Of a stretch of 64,000 nt of DNA, positions 47,481-60,870 are shown piece by piece (the first letter of the stretch is position 1; each line of letters starts with the position of its first letter). Position numbers and translations under genes: made by a program. Source of the stretch: Motacilla alba alba. Lineage: Eukaryota > Chordata > Aves > Passeriformes > Motacillidae. Under the pieces are notes generated by a model. The model saw only the letters and a program-made list of their open reading frames with translations. It searched no databases and had not been told where the DNA came from. The stretch spans positions 4,464,001 to 4,528,000 of the forward strand of contig NC_052033.1 of NCBI RefSeq assembly GCF_015832195.1, in the 5' to 3' direction.

Positions 47481-50306
47481 CAGCCCTGCAGCCACCCGTG
47501 CCCTCTGCCCTTTCTCAAAGGGCAGGGGAAGCTTGGCAGCAGAGACCTCTCTCATGTTTTGGCCGTCCCTTTGCTGTGTCTGACCCCATTCCCACCATTC
47601 CCTGGAGCCCCAGATTCCCCAGCTGCCATCTCCAGCTCCAGCTGCCGTGTAAATTTACATCCATCTACACGCAGGTTTTCTTCACGGATTGTTTTTTATC
47701 CGGGTCTCAGGAGAGACAAGAGCAGAGTCGTGCATGAGCACGACTTCCCAAGTTTGTTTTCCGTGCTGTGCTGAGCTGAGAAGCCTCTCAGCTTTTTGTA
47801 CCTCCACCACTGCAGCGCCAGCCTGGGATGTACGTTTGCAGCACACAGAATGAAATGCCCTGGGGCACTGATGTCCTGCTGCCACCACGGACAGTGACCC
47901 TGCAGGACTGTCCCTGTCCCCACGGGAAGATCCACCCTCCCGTGGCTCTGCCAGGTGTGGCACATCCTGCTCCCAGGACACTGCATCTGCCCAGTCCCAC
48001 TGGGCCCTCCCAGTGTGAGCAGCCAGAAACGCAGGGGAAATCTCAAAATATCAATGGGAAAAGATGAGAGTCATCAAAAGCTGTGTGAAATGTCCACGCT
48101 GTGCTGCCATCTGTGCTGCCAAGGAAGGGGAAAGGAAACAGAGGGGCTGCATGAAGGAATTGAAATAATTGGGCTGTTTTACCCCAAAAACACCAAGTGG
48201 TGAATGCAAGAAGCAGGAAGGTTTCTCGTTTCCCTGGATTTCCAGCCACTGTGAGTTGACTTTGCCAGAAATAAATAAAATGAAATTTGGTCTTCTTGTT
48301 CCATTACAGGCATTTTCAATAGCAATTTTCAATTCCTTTGCCTGTCTTCCCCTTTTGCCAGCAGAACCACTGAGGTGAAAACAGAGGCCAGGGAAATTGT
48401 GCAGGTTTTAAAAGAATGTTTTTGTGTGGTTTTGTTTGTTTGTTTGTTTGTTTAATATCAACCTCTAAATCTGTGTAAAAATCTAAGACAAACAGATATT
48501 GGAACATTAATTCCTTCAAGCCTGGAGATGAATCCTCCCCATCAGCATTGTCTTTGGGTTTATCAAACTTTGTACAATTCGACTTCACTGAAAAAAACAC
48601 TGCTGAGAGAACTGGGATGAGACTCAACAGGCAAGAAAAACAGGATATGCCACTACATATCAATTAGTAGCAATTAATACACTTTGCAAGATGAAATTAA
48701 TAGACCCACACATGTGAATGAGCCCTCCTTACCCAGCTTTTACAGTTTCTAGAGATGTGAATATGATGGGAGAGCACAAACCCAGCCTACAACACAGCAC
48801 GGGCAGGATTGTGGGAGCAATGTAGCATCTGGCAAAACCTGTGATGAACCAAGAATTTTTCCTGGCTGGAAGTTTCCTGCAGACTGTTTCATCTCAGTGC
48901 AATGTCCTAGAGCTGACTGGCAGGAGAGCTTCTGCAGGCTCCTCGGATCCTACTTCTGGAGCCCAGGGCTCTGCAGTGCTGCCTGCCCACTGATGTGCTC
49001 TGGGGGGCCTAAAGGTTTGAATCTGTTTGGTTTCAAGTACCAGTTCTTGATGCAAGATCTTGATGGAAAGTCAGCAAGGACTGTCAAATGTTAATATCTG
49101 CTACAGGTACCTCACAGCCAATCACTGGTTACTGTCACAAAATTTAGCAAAGTTTTTGGGAAGTGACTGATTTTTTTCTTGTTCTTCAGCTTTCAGTGTT
49201 CGGGGTGAGGCACTTGGCCCCACAGTTCTGGTTCATATCTCATCCAAAATTATGAATAGTGAGGATGTGATGTTTTTACATAAAAATATTGTTGTCGAGT
49301 TAAAATAGAGGGTCTGTTTCTACCTCAAAAACATTCAGGAAACACAGACTGTTGCAAACAGACAAGCAGAAGATGGTTTATAGTGAACATGCATCAACCC
49401 AAAACTTCCTGTCAGCTCTGCTGTGTCTCCCTGCAGTGCTGGGGCAGATTTACCACCCTGGGGCAGTGCCCTGGTGTGCTCTGACCTGCCCAGCCTGTGG
49501 GCACTGCGGGGACAGCCTGCAGTGCCTAATCTTCCAGAATGCACACTTTTTCCAGCTTGAATTCCTGACACCAGCACACTCCTGGGACACAGTCCAAGCC
49601 CAGGCAGAGTGAAATCCTAAACTGTCCATGAGACAGCATTCACAGAGCAACAGACTGACAGAAACCCTGGCGAGGAGTTTCCAAAGCAAACATCGTGTGT
49701 GCGCTGATAGCATCTGAGAGGGAGGGCTTTTTTTTTTTTCTGGAGTCAACCTTTCTTGTTTTCCTTATGGCAAATACTAATGAACTCAATGGTAAAATAT
49801 GGCATTTCCCAAGCAGCAATCTCCTCCCTGAGATGCACCATCTCCACTACGGGCCTGTCATCAAGCCTTCGCCTTTAATCACTCAACACATGTTTCCAAT
49901 CCACATGTTCATATGGTAATAACTTCACTCTCTTAGTTTTCATTTGTCAGACCAAAATGCCCTTTAGGTTGGAGCATGCTGTAGGACACTGTCCAGGCAG
50001 GTTATTCTTAGTAACAGATGAATTTACAAAGGAAAGGCAGGTCTACAGTTCAGCATTTGCTTTTATTGCCTGTGCTGCTCCTGTCACACCTGACCCCCAA
50101 GCTCTCCTCCAGCCCCTTCCCACCCAGCAGCCACCATCAGCTGCCCACTGTGCTTTACATCAGCTCCTAAAAAATGACAATGAGACCATCAAACCCAGCT
50201 TGTTTGGGCCTGGAAATTCCCTTTCTGCCTCTTTCCACTACACCCGTGGCAAAAAAAATAATCATGTCTCCCAAGATCCTGACCAATCCAACAGAGCTGG
50301 ACGGGT
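47481..50306. other. Unique intergenic sequence
   Basis: No exon or transposon recognised. Contains a short (TTTG)n at about 48430-48453. Confidence 0.5.
48430..48453 (+). repeat. (TTTG)n microsatellite
   Basis: About six tandem TTTG/GTTT units. Confidence 0.9.
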
Positions 50307-50509
50307 GTAATTCTTCCCTGGGAGGGTGGGGAGGCCCTGGCACAAGAAGCTGTGGCTGTCCCATCTCTGGAAGTGTCCAAGGCCAGGTTGGAAGGGGCTT
50401 GGAGCAAGCTGGGATGGTGGAAGGTGTCCCTGTGCATGGCAGGAGGGTAAAACAAGAGGAGCTTTGAGGTCCCTTCCAACCCAAGCCAGTGTGTGATCCT
50501 GATTCTATG
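50307..50509 (+). mobile_element. CR1 LINE 3' fragment
   Basis: Sense-orientation CR1 3' end: AATTCTTCCCTGGGAGGGTG, AAGGCCAGGTTGGAAGGGGC, GGTGTCCCTGTGCATGGCAG, GAGGTCCCTTCCAACCC and a terminal ATCCTGATTCTATGG. Confidence 0.94.
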
Positions 50510-53500
50510 GTGGGTGCAGAGGGTGGCCTGCAGTGGTCACTGCCCAGTAACCCCTCTGGCCATGCTTTGGCCCTAAAGGCAAGGCAGCTTCTCTGTGAAC
50601 AAAGGCAGCAGAGCCTGGAGCTGAGCTCTGCTCAGCCACCACAGTGCAGCAGCTCTGACAGCCCAGCTAGATCCCATCTGCTCCTGCTGCTGCAAAGCGG
50701 GGCACTGCAGTTAGCAGGGCTGTTTGTCTCCTGCACAGGAGAAAAAGCAGCTCTTGGGAGGCAACTGGAGAGCAGAGGTTACTCTGTCAAGGAACTCTCA
50801 GAAAGCAGCTGCCACGAGAGCCATATCAACACTGGATCTCTCCTGTCTGCTCTCCTTTGGGACATTGCATTTCCAAGACGTAACTCTGTGCTCAGGTTCA
50901 TGCTCTGAGCTCTGCACCCTCCCCATCAGATCTTCCATAAAAATTAATTCATGGCCTCTCCTGAGCAGGAGGTGTTCTTGAAGATGACACCCTCCCCACC
51001 CAAGGAAATAGTTTGAGGCTGCCCAATAAATTACGGGTAAGATGCTTGTTTCATAATGGTTCCTAATTGCCCTGTGATGATCACAGATATCAACCATATC
51101 TTCCAAAAGGCTATTTCAGCCTATATATGGTCAGGAGATCATTGGGCCAGCATATTTGTTTTGTTGTGCTAGAATCAGATAGCTAGGGCCCATCTCTGAC
51201 TGCAGTGGGGTGGAGAGAGAACACTGCAGAGGGTGATGCCTCTGGAATTAGGGAGCCTATGAACTGGAAGATGAGCTATCCAAGTTATTGTTCCTTCACA
51301 AAGAACAAATGCTGGGAAGAAAGGAGGAGAGAAAGAAACAGCAGGAGAAATATTAGGGGTAATAAAAGAGCCAAGGAGTCACTGCACCAGCCATCCCTGT
51401 CTCGGGTACACTTGCTCCCTTGGAAGATTTTGCTCCCTGCTTGGATGAGATACAACTTTCAAACTACTTCTACCATTTTATTCTTGAATTTCTCTGACTT
51501 CTGTCAAAAGGCACAGTTGCCATGGCTGTATTTCAAAGTGGCTTCCAGATATGAGACCAAAAACACTGCAGAATTGAAAGTATTGTGACAGGGTTGGTTC
51601 ACAAGCCTTACTGCTGATTTACATGAGCAGAAGTACAGCTTAAGGAATGAAAGTCTGTTTGTGCTGCTTATGCTAATAATTTGCCACAAGTTTCCACTGC
51701 TGAATGAAAACCCAAATCAGTCCATCGTGCTGACACGATGTGTGCTGTCAGAATAAACATTTCTCTTTACCAAAGGGACTCAGTGCACACACTCAAACCA
51801 AAGTCTCTGCAGAGTAAATCCATTATCATACATATTGTTATAGCACTGCATCAAACCACAGATACGAACCTGTCTCTGCACTGCCCCTGACATTACAACA
51901 CAGAATAAATAATTTTTTTCCCCTGTGCGTTAATAAGCAGAATTTTCTTTGAAGGACATATGATCCTATGATATATTCCTATATTCCTATTATTTTCTGA
52001 GAAGCAATTATACACAGCCTCAAAGCAGTTCTATATTCTGATGAAACCTGAGATGCAACTTTGCAGAAGAATATGACAACTCAGGGATCCCACAGTTCCC
52101 ACAAGCTGATGCACTGCACATTTGTACTTGTGAATTGCCCAGAGCTGCTTTCCAGTGTGCAGGGAGAAACCGTAAGAAAAAGAAGATATTTAGACACCTC
52201 TGTCTATGCTTTAAAAGAGCCAGGGTTGATTATTTCAGAAGTCAGCAGTTCAGCACATTTCCCAGGAAGATTTCTGAGCAGTTTTTGGATAACAGCTGCC
52301 TGCTGGCATCTCGGTGTTGAGCTGCAATCTTTGGGACAGCACTTGCTCCAGGGCTGTGATCTGCTGCATGGAATTGCTGTTGAAAGCCAAAGGAGCAGCT
52401 TCTCATACTGCTCTGGCTTTTCTTCAGCCCAACAACGTCCTGCCTGTTGGGACACTCCATGCCAGCCCTTGTGACACACCTGCAGCCTCTGCTCCCTCCT
52501 CTGACCCCCTCCCTCTTGGTCTCAGATGCAAACCCAATAAAAAGGACACTCTGTGAGTGTTCTGCCCTCGACTTTCCAGGAGGCAGCAGATCCAACAGCA
52601 CCTCCACACCAGCCCTGGTGAGAGAGAAACCCCCCCAGCCCATCTCCTGCTGGGGGTTAAGGGCTGCCAAGAGCTCAGTCAGCGCAGGGCCTTGGCAGAG
52701 CTCAGGCTCCTGTGTCTGGAGCAGCCCAGAGGACACAGCTGTCCTGCAAGCAGACACATTCTGGAAGCCATGGGATACCCTGGCAGCCAACCAGTCACTA
52801 GTGCATCCAAATAATGTCTGGGTTTCCTTGTAAATGCAGAAAAACTGCTGCATTTCCATGAAACATTTCGATGTCTATGAATCAGCATTTTCCAATAAAA
52901 CGTTTCATCTGAAAATTCCCAGCGAGATCCAGCCCTGATAAGGCCCAGAGCCTTGGCTGCAGTCCAGGGCAGCCTCAGGCACGGGGCAGTTGTGCAGAGT
53001 GATCTCTCTGGGCGATGACGATCGCTGCTGACCTTTCCTGCAGTGGGACTGTGTGGCCTGGGCATCTGAAATGTTATTTATAGGCAGGAGCAGCAAGCTC
53101 TGCTTCACAGAGACTGCTGGAGACAGTCTCCAGCAGGCCCTTGAAGCCTGGGCATGCAAGAGCTGCTGGAAAGGAGCTTTTCCCAGTGGAAAAGCCACTT
53201 TACAGAAACACTGATAGAAATAAACTCCCTTTTGGAGGTAAATCATTGCTGCTGGGGGTTGGTTCTGTGCATGGGGTTCTTCTACACAACCTGGGGATGC
53301 TGCTGGCTGTGTGACACCACTGGGAACAGTGGGGTGATCTCCTTCCTCCTCTTCTTCCTCTCCTGGGGCTGCTGCCAGAGCAGGATTTGTTGCAGCTCTG
53401 GTTTCACTGCATGTCTCCAGCTCTGTGCAAATGCAATTTCCTCCATCCCAAAGGATAGGGATTGCTGGGGACAGTTGCTGGTGTGTGACTGTAGGGCCCA

Positions 53501-55601
53501 CATTGCAGAGGAATGGAGCATTTTGTCTTCACCAGGAGCAATGAAATGAAATGACTCCCTCTCAGAGCCATCTGCACAGGTTTTTTGGAGTTTCCTGCAG
53601 CTTCTGAGCTCTCTAAAGCCCATTGTCTATATTGGTTCCACGTGAAGGAGGGTGCTGCAGAGCTGAGGACAAAATCAGCGATGTCAGGACACTCAGTGTC
53701 TCCAGTTTGCTCCAGAAATCAGCTGTTCCTGTTCCCCCTCCTGCCCCTCTGAAGGCTGAAATCCCCCTGGCACCTGGGGCTCCTCTCTGACTGTGGGCAG
53801 AAAGGGAACTGATGGTGCCAAGTCCGAGCAATTTTGGGTGGTAAATGAGTAGAAAGGACCATGAAATGAATCCAATATTCACTGACCAGCCCTGCTGTGG
53901 GACAGGACACTTTGTGTGTCTCTGCCAAGGCTGACTGAGGCTTCCCCTCTGTCCTCTAAGAGGTGCCATGGGAATATTCTACTTTTCCCCAAGAAATCCC
54001 TCTCTCCTGCCTGCTCTAAGTACGGAAGTCCCTTCTCCCTGAAGAGTGGTATGAACCTTTGCTACTATGTGCCATTTGTCACTCAAAAATGAGGAAGAGG
54101 AAACATGAAAAAATGCAGACTTTCAGCTCTGTTTTACAGCCAGCGCTATGCCAAGAGCTGAGGATGAACGACCCCTGATCCCTTCCCTCTAATGCTGAAG
54201 GACCTGCAGGGAAGGAGCTCCCCTGCAAGACATTCCAAATGCAGCTGCATTTCTCTGGTGATCTTTTAAAGCTGCTGCTTTTCTTGCAGAGCAGAGAATT
54301 CTGTTCAGGAAATGAACCAGCAGAGTCACAGCGGCTCAGAGCAAGGGAAAGTCAGCGTTTGGAGAAGGTGCAAGGTACAGAAAAGGGGCTCTCTTATGGA
54401 AAGCAGAGCAGAGCAGACCTCCCAGGTCACTCTGACATCCAGGAAAAGTGAAGCTGGACAAAGTTTTACCTGACCTGCATCTTGGGTGGCTTTTTTTGTG
54501 GATAAAGGGAAAAGTCTTGCAGAACTGAGCTCTTCACAGGTAGTTTGGGGACCAAAATGGGGGAAGTGTCTAAACAGCATCTGTGATAAGGAGATGCAGG
54601 AGAGATTATTGCCAAGGCAGCATTCCTGAACTGATGGGAGAGGGAAGCTTTCTAAAACAAAACAAACAGAAAGAACTTCAGACCTGACAACAAGGCTTCC
54701 TCTGAGCAAGGCAACATTCATTTGTTTTGCACACATTGCAAACCATGAACTGTGAAGGGCTGGAGAGGCACAAAGAAGCAGGCTTGTATTTTTAATTTTT
54801 TTTTTCTGAGACAATTAAAGATTAAACTGCAGATTTCTTCTATTTTTACAGAAACAAGCCCAAAGTAATTAATATGCTCAGTCAGCTGTGGTGGGTTATG
54901 CTATATATGGTGAACAAACTGACCTCCATCCTCAGCTTGAGGAATTGTGCTTTTGTACTGGAATTATTGTATCAGCTCTGGCTTGGGGATGCCACTGGGG
55001 TGGGATTACACCTGGTGCAGGGAGGACAGGCCGTGCAGGTGTAAGCTTTCCATCTCACACTGGGGGGCTGTGTCTCTGTTTTGCTGCTTTGCCCTGTTTT
55101 CTGTCCAGCAGGAGGGTGCTGGCAGGGGCAGCTGCCCCAGGCTGGCTGAAGGGAACCAGAGGAGGTGGAAGGGCTCTCAGTGCTGCTGGTGTTTCTGCTC
55201 ACACTCTGAAAGGAGCCCAGGCTGGCTCTGGCACTGCCAGGGGTCTTGGCAGCCAGCAAGGAGCAGTGCTAGCCTCTATTTTCCACTGCCTTGATCTCCC
55301 CCAAAAACTGTAATGTAGCAAAGGCAGGGCCTGAAACATTGCTTTTGATGCTTCCCAAGATATCACTCAGCATGAGAGAGAGAAGAAAAGCTGGGAAGGA
55401 AAAGAAACCAGGACTGTGCTTATGGGTCAGATGGAGAAAAACATGGCATTCCTGATTCTCATATTTCCTGAGCCATTAGTGATACTCATGCTCTTCTCAG
55501 AGGTGATTTAGGCACGTGCTCCTTCTCCCACTGATGCACAACCTGGAGCTCCTCACTTGCTTTTCCCTGGGAGATCGTAGAGCATGGGTGTGTGAAATTA
55601 A
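50510..55601. other. Unique intergenic sequence
   Basis: Alternating GC-rich and AT-rich single-copy DNA. No coding exon with a recognised product, no repeat family and no RNA gene identified. AT-rich parts at 51000-51180 and 51590-52060 could be conserved elements but carry no diagnostic motif cluster. Confidence 0.5.
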
Positions 55602-56168
55602 TTTCCTTCCTTCCTTCCTTCCTTCCTTCCTTCCTTCCTTCCTTCCTTCCTTCCTTCCTTCCTTCCTTCCTTCCTTCCTTCCTTCCTTCCTTCCTTCCTT
55701 CCTTTCCTCCTTCCTTCCTTCCTTCCTTCCTTCCTTCCTTCCTTCCTTCCTTCCTTCCTTCCTTCCTTCCTTCCTTCCTTCCTTCCTTCCTTCCTTCCTT
55801 CCTTCCTTCCTTCCTTCCTTCCTTCCTTCCTTCCCTTCCTTCCTTCCCTCCTTCCTTCCTTCCTTCCTTCCTTCCTTCCTTCCTTCCTTCCTTCCTTCCT
55901 TCCTTCCTTCCTTCCTTCCTTCCTTCCTTCCTTCCTTCCTTCCTTCCTTCCTTCCTTCCTTCCTTCCTTCCTTCCTTCCTTCCTTCCTTCCTTCCTTCCT
56001 TCCTTCCTTCCTTCCTTCCTTCCTTCCTTCCTTCCTTCCTTCCTTCCTTCCTTCCTTCCTTCCTTCCTTCCTTCCTTCCTTCCTTCCTTCCTTCCTTCCT
56101 TCCTTCCTTCCTTCCTTCCTTCCTTCCTTCCTTCCTTCCTTCCCTCCTTCCCTCCCTCCCTCCCTCCC
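55602..56168 (+). repeat. (TTCC)n tetranucleotide microsatellite, about 567 bp
   Basis: Roughly 140 tandem TTCC units with only a few interruptions (near 55704, 55834, 55848 and the CCCTCC tail after 56141). The plus strand is pure pyrimidine. All frames are open on both strands (poly FLPS on plus, EGRK on minus), which explains 220-300-codon frames that are not genes. Confidence 0.98.
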
Positions 56169-56231
56169 CACAGCTCCCTGGCAGGAGGGTGCAGCCAGGT
56201 GGGGGTGAGGCTCTGCTCCCAGGGAACAGGG

Positions 56232-56408
56232 ACATCAGGAGAGGAACTGTCCCAGGTGGCCTCAGGGGAGGCTGAAATTGGGTCTTAGGGAATATTTCTT
56301 CCCTGGCAGGGCTGTAAAGCATTGGAACAGGCTGCCCAGGGCAGGGATTGCCATCCCTGGAGGATGTGTGGACGTGATTCCTGGGGCTGTGTTTAGTGGT
56401 GGGCACGG
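56232..56408 (+). mobile_element. CR1 LINE 3' fragment
   Basis: Sense CR1 piece: GTGGCCTCAGGGGAGGCTGA, AATATTTCTTCCCTGG, CATTGGAACAGGCTGCCCAG, CCATCCCTGGAGGATGTGTG, TGTTTAGTGGTGGGCA. Its end lacks the usual GATTCT tail. It sits 64 bases from the end of the (TTCC)n tract. Confidence 0.82.
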
Positions 56409-57539
56409 CATCCCCAGAGCTCTGTGTCCATCAGTGTGTTTCATCTCAGGGTGACACCCCTTTGTGCAGAACGTGTCCCTGAGCAGCTGGCATGTGCCCA
56501 CCAGGCCAACCAGCCAGAAAAGAGCTACCCCTGGAATAATCAGCCAGGGTGCACATGAACAGAATTCTGCTTTCCATGCAGTGAGTGTCAGATATGCATC
56601 TGGTGTAGGATTCTAGGAGGTACTGGCAGCTTAAGCAGATTTTTAGAGACACAAGGCAGGCATAGAGATGTTACACTCCTTATGGCTTTCAAAAATGGTG
56701 AACAGAAGATCTGGTTTTGAAAAAGGGAAATTATGGAAAATCTACATTAACTTCCATTTCCAGAAAAGTACTGGGACAACAAACGGAGCCAACATAACAA
56801 ATACTGAAACAAATCAGGGAAAAGAAATAAAAGCCCAGCCATTATGCACAAATCCAATCCTTCCGTGACACTTGTGGATAGGGAATAAGCTGTACATGTA
56901 ATCTATCTTGTGTTTAACGAGGCTGTTGACACCTCCTGACATGGCATTGTCTAAAGATTTTTGGGAAAGCGTGGTGTGTGTTGCCCAAGGTGGTGTGAAG
57001 CACTCAGAGAGAAGCTCCCAGTGGGTCACTGTGTCCTTTTGTCTTCTATGTTTCCTCTACAAAGTGGAGTAGAAAATCACTTTATTTACTAGGAGCTGCA
57101 GTTGGAAGAGGGCACACGCATGCAGCGGAGCAGAGATAATAGCTTTAAAAAGAAGTGATGATGTGAGAACAGTTACAGAAACAAACCCAGTGAGAATTAG
57201 GGCTTGCACATACACAGTGTACAGAGCAGAACGTTCCGTGTCACAGAGCAGCACCACGAGCCAGCTCAGGACCACTGGAGATGGTGAGAGTGAGAGAAGG
57301 GGGAGCAGGGGCTGTGCAGGGCTGGCTGCAAACCACATCCCTTCACCTGCTCTGCTCTGCTCAGCATTGCTGACTGCTCTCAGCCATGCTGAGGAAGGTG
57401 AGAGGCACCAGAAGGGAGCCCAGAGCACAGAAAGTGACACCAGAAGTCTAGAAAATCAGAAATTCAAGGGCAGGCATAAAGACTGAGAGAAAATGTAATG
57501 AAAAATTGTCTGAGGGGAACTCTGATCAGGTTTTAAACA

Positions 57540-57770
57540 TAAGGAAGACTACCATGGAAAGAAACAAAATGTTTTATTCTATCCATATTGAGAAGGAGTT
57601 ATGGATGTGCACTTCAGGGGGGAGCTGGAGTGAAAAAGGCTTGGGCAAGAGTTGGAATCTTCTCCAACCAAAGAAGGCTTTAAGAACAGGGTGGACAAAC
57701 TTCTGTCAGGAATGAGGGAGGGAAGGGTGATCTGGGCTTTGGGCAGCAGAGGCTTCCCCCAGATGTACTC
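57540..57770 (+). mobile_element. Old CR1-like LINE remnant
   Basis: The stretch AAGGCTTTAAGAACAGGGTG GACAAACTTCTGTCAGGAATG (split by me for length), preceded by GTTGGAATCTTCTCC, resembles the 3' region of an ancient CR1 subfamily. It is highly diverged and the borders are uncertain. Confidence 0.5.
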
Positions 57771-58779
57771 AGCATGCCACGTGGCTGTGTGGGTTTGGAG
57801 GGGTGTGTAATGCTCAGTTCCAGGCTCATGACACACTGTGGTGGTTTGTGCCATTTGCCCCCAGAGCCATGCTCAGTTTCAGCAGCTGAACTCTGCTCCT
57901 TGGCCAAGAGGAGCCTTTTCCCTCAGCTCATCTGTGCTCCTGCTGCATCAGCCATTCCTCACCCTGCGTGGATGCTCAGAGGCAAGTGACTGTGAAACCC
58001 CAGCAGAGGCAACCCAGAGGCACCTCAGGAACACATGGAGAGCCCCATTTCCAGCCCCAAATCCCTGCCCACCACTGGAGCCTTTGTGAAGAACAGAAAA
58101 TGAGAGGGGTCTCAGCCTGCCAAAGGCAGCAGTGCTGCTCTGGGAGGAACTCTGCCTGCTCCTCTGGTTCTTGAAGCAGAGCTGTGATTTACACCCCTCA
58201 GGAGGCCACTGAGGAAGCAGCAAATCACCTCTTCAGCACGAGTTCAAAAGGCAATTAGACAAATCCATGTAAGAAATGCCCGCTGAGGCCATTAAATCTA
58301 AAGCCTTTCTCCTGCTGAAGCAAAGACCAGCAGCTGGGTGGGAGAATTGCTACTGTGTGGTTACTCTGCTTTTCCACGTTCTTTTGGCTCCTGGGGCTGG
58401 AGATCAGGGGAGGAGCTGGAGGAACCTCAGCCCTGACCCAGCCAGGAGCATCCCTGGGTTCTTCCAGCCGGGATGGCCACAGCCCCAGGGGGTTGTTAAC
58501 AAACAATGGCAGCTGGAAATGGGACCGAATCCCGTGCCTCCCAGTCAGGCCACAGCTCAGACTTGCTGGATGCTGTTCAGGAAAAGCCAGGAGCCCTGTC
58601 CTGCTCTGACTTCCCGAAGAGTTTCTGCTGCGAGGGGTCAGTACAAGATTTGGCTCCAAACAGATTCTCCCCCGTTCTGGACAAGCAGCACTAAAACAAA
58701 CCAGGAAGGCAAATGCCACCCCATGCACAGAACACACTTTTATTTAGCTAGCACTAAAGTTTTCAGATGCAAATAGCTC

Positions 58780-59070
58780 ATTGAGTTGGACAAAAGTCAT
58801 GGCAAGAAATGTTTCTTTCTAACTTCACCCTACAAAAATATCTCGGAATAATAGGATTGTGTTTTTCCAAAAATGTTCTTTATTGATTTACAGCAGTATC
58901 ACATTCAAGCCCAGCATTAGAGCTCCTTCATTAATGAAATAAGACACAAAAGTCTTGTTATATTAGCCATTTTCACAGAGTAACTCAGTAAGCTATTTTT
59001 AATATTCTCATGGAGGCATGCCAGAAGGATAATATTTTTATGTACTATAGCAGAGAAATATACTTTAAGA
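58780..59070. promoter_or_regulatory. AT-rich block with a MEF2 consensus, weak candidate element
   Basis: Repeat-free AT-rich stretch containing CTATTTTTAA at 58993-59002, a full MEF2 consensus. Isolated sites of this kind are expected a few times per 64 kb by chance. Confidence 0.2.
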
Positions 59071-59447
59071 CAGTTTTGATTGACTTCAAAGTGTGCTTGA
59101 AGGCCCAGGCATGTTTGCCATTCCTACAAAGTGACCAAGGAAAGAGGAGCCTTATCTGCAGCACGGAGCAAAACCCCAACAGAACAAAACCCCAGTGCCA
59201 GCAGCATTTCCCACGCACGGTACCAAGGCTGGAAATAAAATACGGTCCCTCCTCCCTCTTTGAGGACATTGGAACATGATTTGTTCCTGCCAGGAACACT
59301 GCACTTCACCCAGGTAACTGAACAAAACCCTCTGGGCCTTTCTCTGGAGCTGCTTGAGGTGGGAATCCTGCTTCCTTACTTTCCAGACAGCACCACTACA
59401 CCTTTTCCAGGGCAGTTGTCCCCCCAGTGTCTCTCTTCTCTCTTCTC

Positions 59448-59862
59448 TGTTGTATTTTTGGGGTTCCCAGGCGAAGGCAGGGATGATGAATCTGACTCCA
59501 CGTTCTCAGAAGGCTCATTTATTATTTTATGATACTATATTATATTAAAGAATACTAAACTATACTAAAGAATACAGCAAGGATACAGACAGAAGGCTAA
59601 AAAGATACTAACGAAAACTTGTGACTTTTTTTCTAGAGTCTGACACAGCTTGGCCCTGATTGGCCAATGAATCAAAACAATTCACATGAAACCAACGAAA
59701 CAATCACCTGTTGGATAAACAATCTCCAAACACATTCCAAAGCAGCAAAACACAGGAGAAGCAAATCAGATAATATTGTTTTCCTTTTTCTCTGAGGCTT
59801 CTCAGCTTCCCAGGAGAGAAATCCTGGGCAAAGGGAGTTTTCCAGAAAATGTGAATGTGACA
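59448..59862 (-). mobile_element. Endogenous retrovirus solo LTR, near-intact
   Basis: A 415-bp LTR with TG...CA ends and the longest preserved body of its family here: GACTCCACGTTCTCAGAAGG, AAAGAATACTAAACTATAC, CTTGGCCCTGATTGGCC, CCTGTTGGATAAAC, CTTCTCAGCTTCCCAGGAG. The flanks CTTCTC (59442-59447) and CTGCTC (59863-59868) form a target duplication with one substitution. Minus orientation; no internal retroviral region. Confidence 0.88.
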
Positions 59863-60401
59863 CTGCTCTTTCTGTATTTTCCCCTGGAGTTCCATGTGGG
59901 GCAGAGGGAGACCAGAACTCGCTGGGAGCTGTGGGTGAGGCAGAGCACGAGCACAGCAGCACCTCTGAGCAGCCAGTGCACCTGTGGCTGCACCCAAGTG
60001 CAGGCATGATCTCAGCCTCCTTTCTGCTGTGCTGGGACTGTTGCTCTTCATCTGATACCTCCTCCAGCCAGTCCCACATTGCAAAGGGCTATTTCAGGCC
60101 TAACCAGGGGCTCTTATCAACTTTCAGGCTCGTTTTCAGTGGAGCAAATCTCTACTGAGCGAACAGGTTCACACCACACATGTCAGGGAATGCCTGGGGC
60201 TTTTAAGGCAGGTTGACATTTAAAGGCAGCTTCAAGCCCTGGTGCAGTGCTGAGGAAGACAGCCTCCCTCGGGGGATTTTTGGGTGTAGAGCACCACTGC
60301 TGGTCATCCCCTCGGAGTGCAGGGCTGCACAATGTGGACGAACCACACCAGGGGCAGATTCAGCGTCCTTCCCACTGTGCCTTCAATGGAAGCATCCCAG
60401 G

Positions 60402-60870
60402 TGTAGCTATGGTATTTTATGAAAATCCATTTGCCAGGATTTTCTTTTTCTGCGAAGCCGAGGGGCCTCAGGAACAAAACGTAAACAACAATTATTTGCT
60501 ACTGTGAAATGTCACAGGTGTTTCTTTGATTGGTCCATGTGAGGTGTTTCTACTTAATAATTGTTTCTACTTAGGATGCAGCTGGCTCAGACTCTCTGGT
60601 CAGTCACCAGCCTTTGTTATTAATTCTATTCTATTCTATTCTATTCTATTCTATTCTATTCTATTCTATTCTATTCTATTCTATTCCATTCCATTCCATT
60701 CTATTCTTGCCTCTCCTTCTGATAATTTCTTTCTCTCTGTTCTTTTAGTATAATTTTAGTTTAGTGTTTTTAATATAATATATATCATAATATAGTAAAC
60801 CAGCCTTCTGAAACATGGAATCAAAATTTCACATCTCTCTTCACTCGTCCTAACTGCCCTGAATGCCACA
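60402..60870 (+). mobile_element. Endogenous retrovirus solo LTR with 6-bp target duplication, related subfamily
   Basis: A 469-bp LTR beginning TGTAGCTATGG and ending GCCACA, flanked by a perfect CCCAGG duplication (60396-60401 and 60871-60876). It shares AGCCTTCTGAAACATGGA and a general layout with the other LTRs but has its own 5' half (TTTATGAAAATCC, TTTGATTGGTCCATGTGAGG, AGACTCTCTGGTCAGTC). An (ATTCT)n tract has expanded inside it. Plus orientation; no adjacent retroviral genes. Confidence 0.9.
60622..60708 (+). repeat. (ATTCT)n pentanucleotide microsatellite inside an LTR
   Basis: About 17 tandem TTCTA/ATTCT units. The last few include a TTCCA variant. The tract lies within the solo LTR at 60402-60870 and probably grew from that LTR's own CTATTCT-containing segment. 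Confidence 0.97.

Noticed and set aside
46596..47737. Long plus and minus frames of 180-275 codons across the CpG-rich block
   Set aside because: Five or more mutually overlapping frames on both strands reflect lack of AT-rich stop codons. None has a recognisable product.
55486..56406. Frames of 220-306 codons of FLPS or EGRK repeats
   Set aside because: Translation of the (TTCC)n microsatellite.
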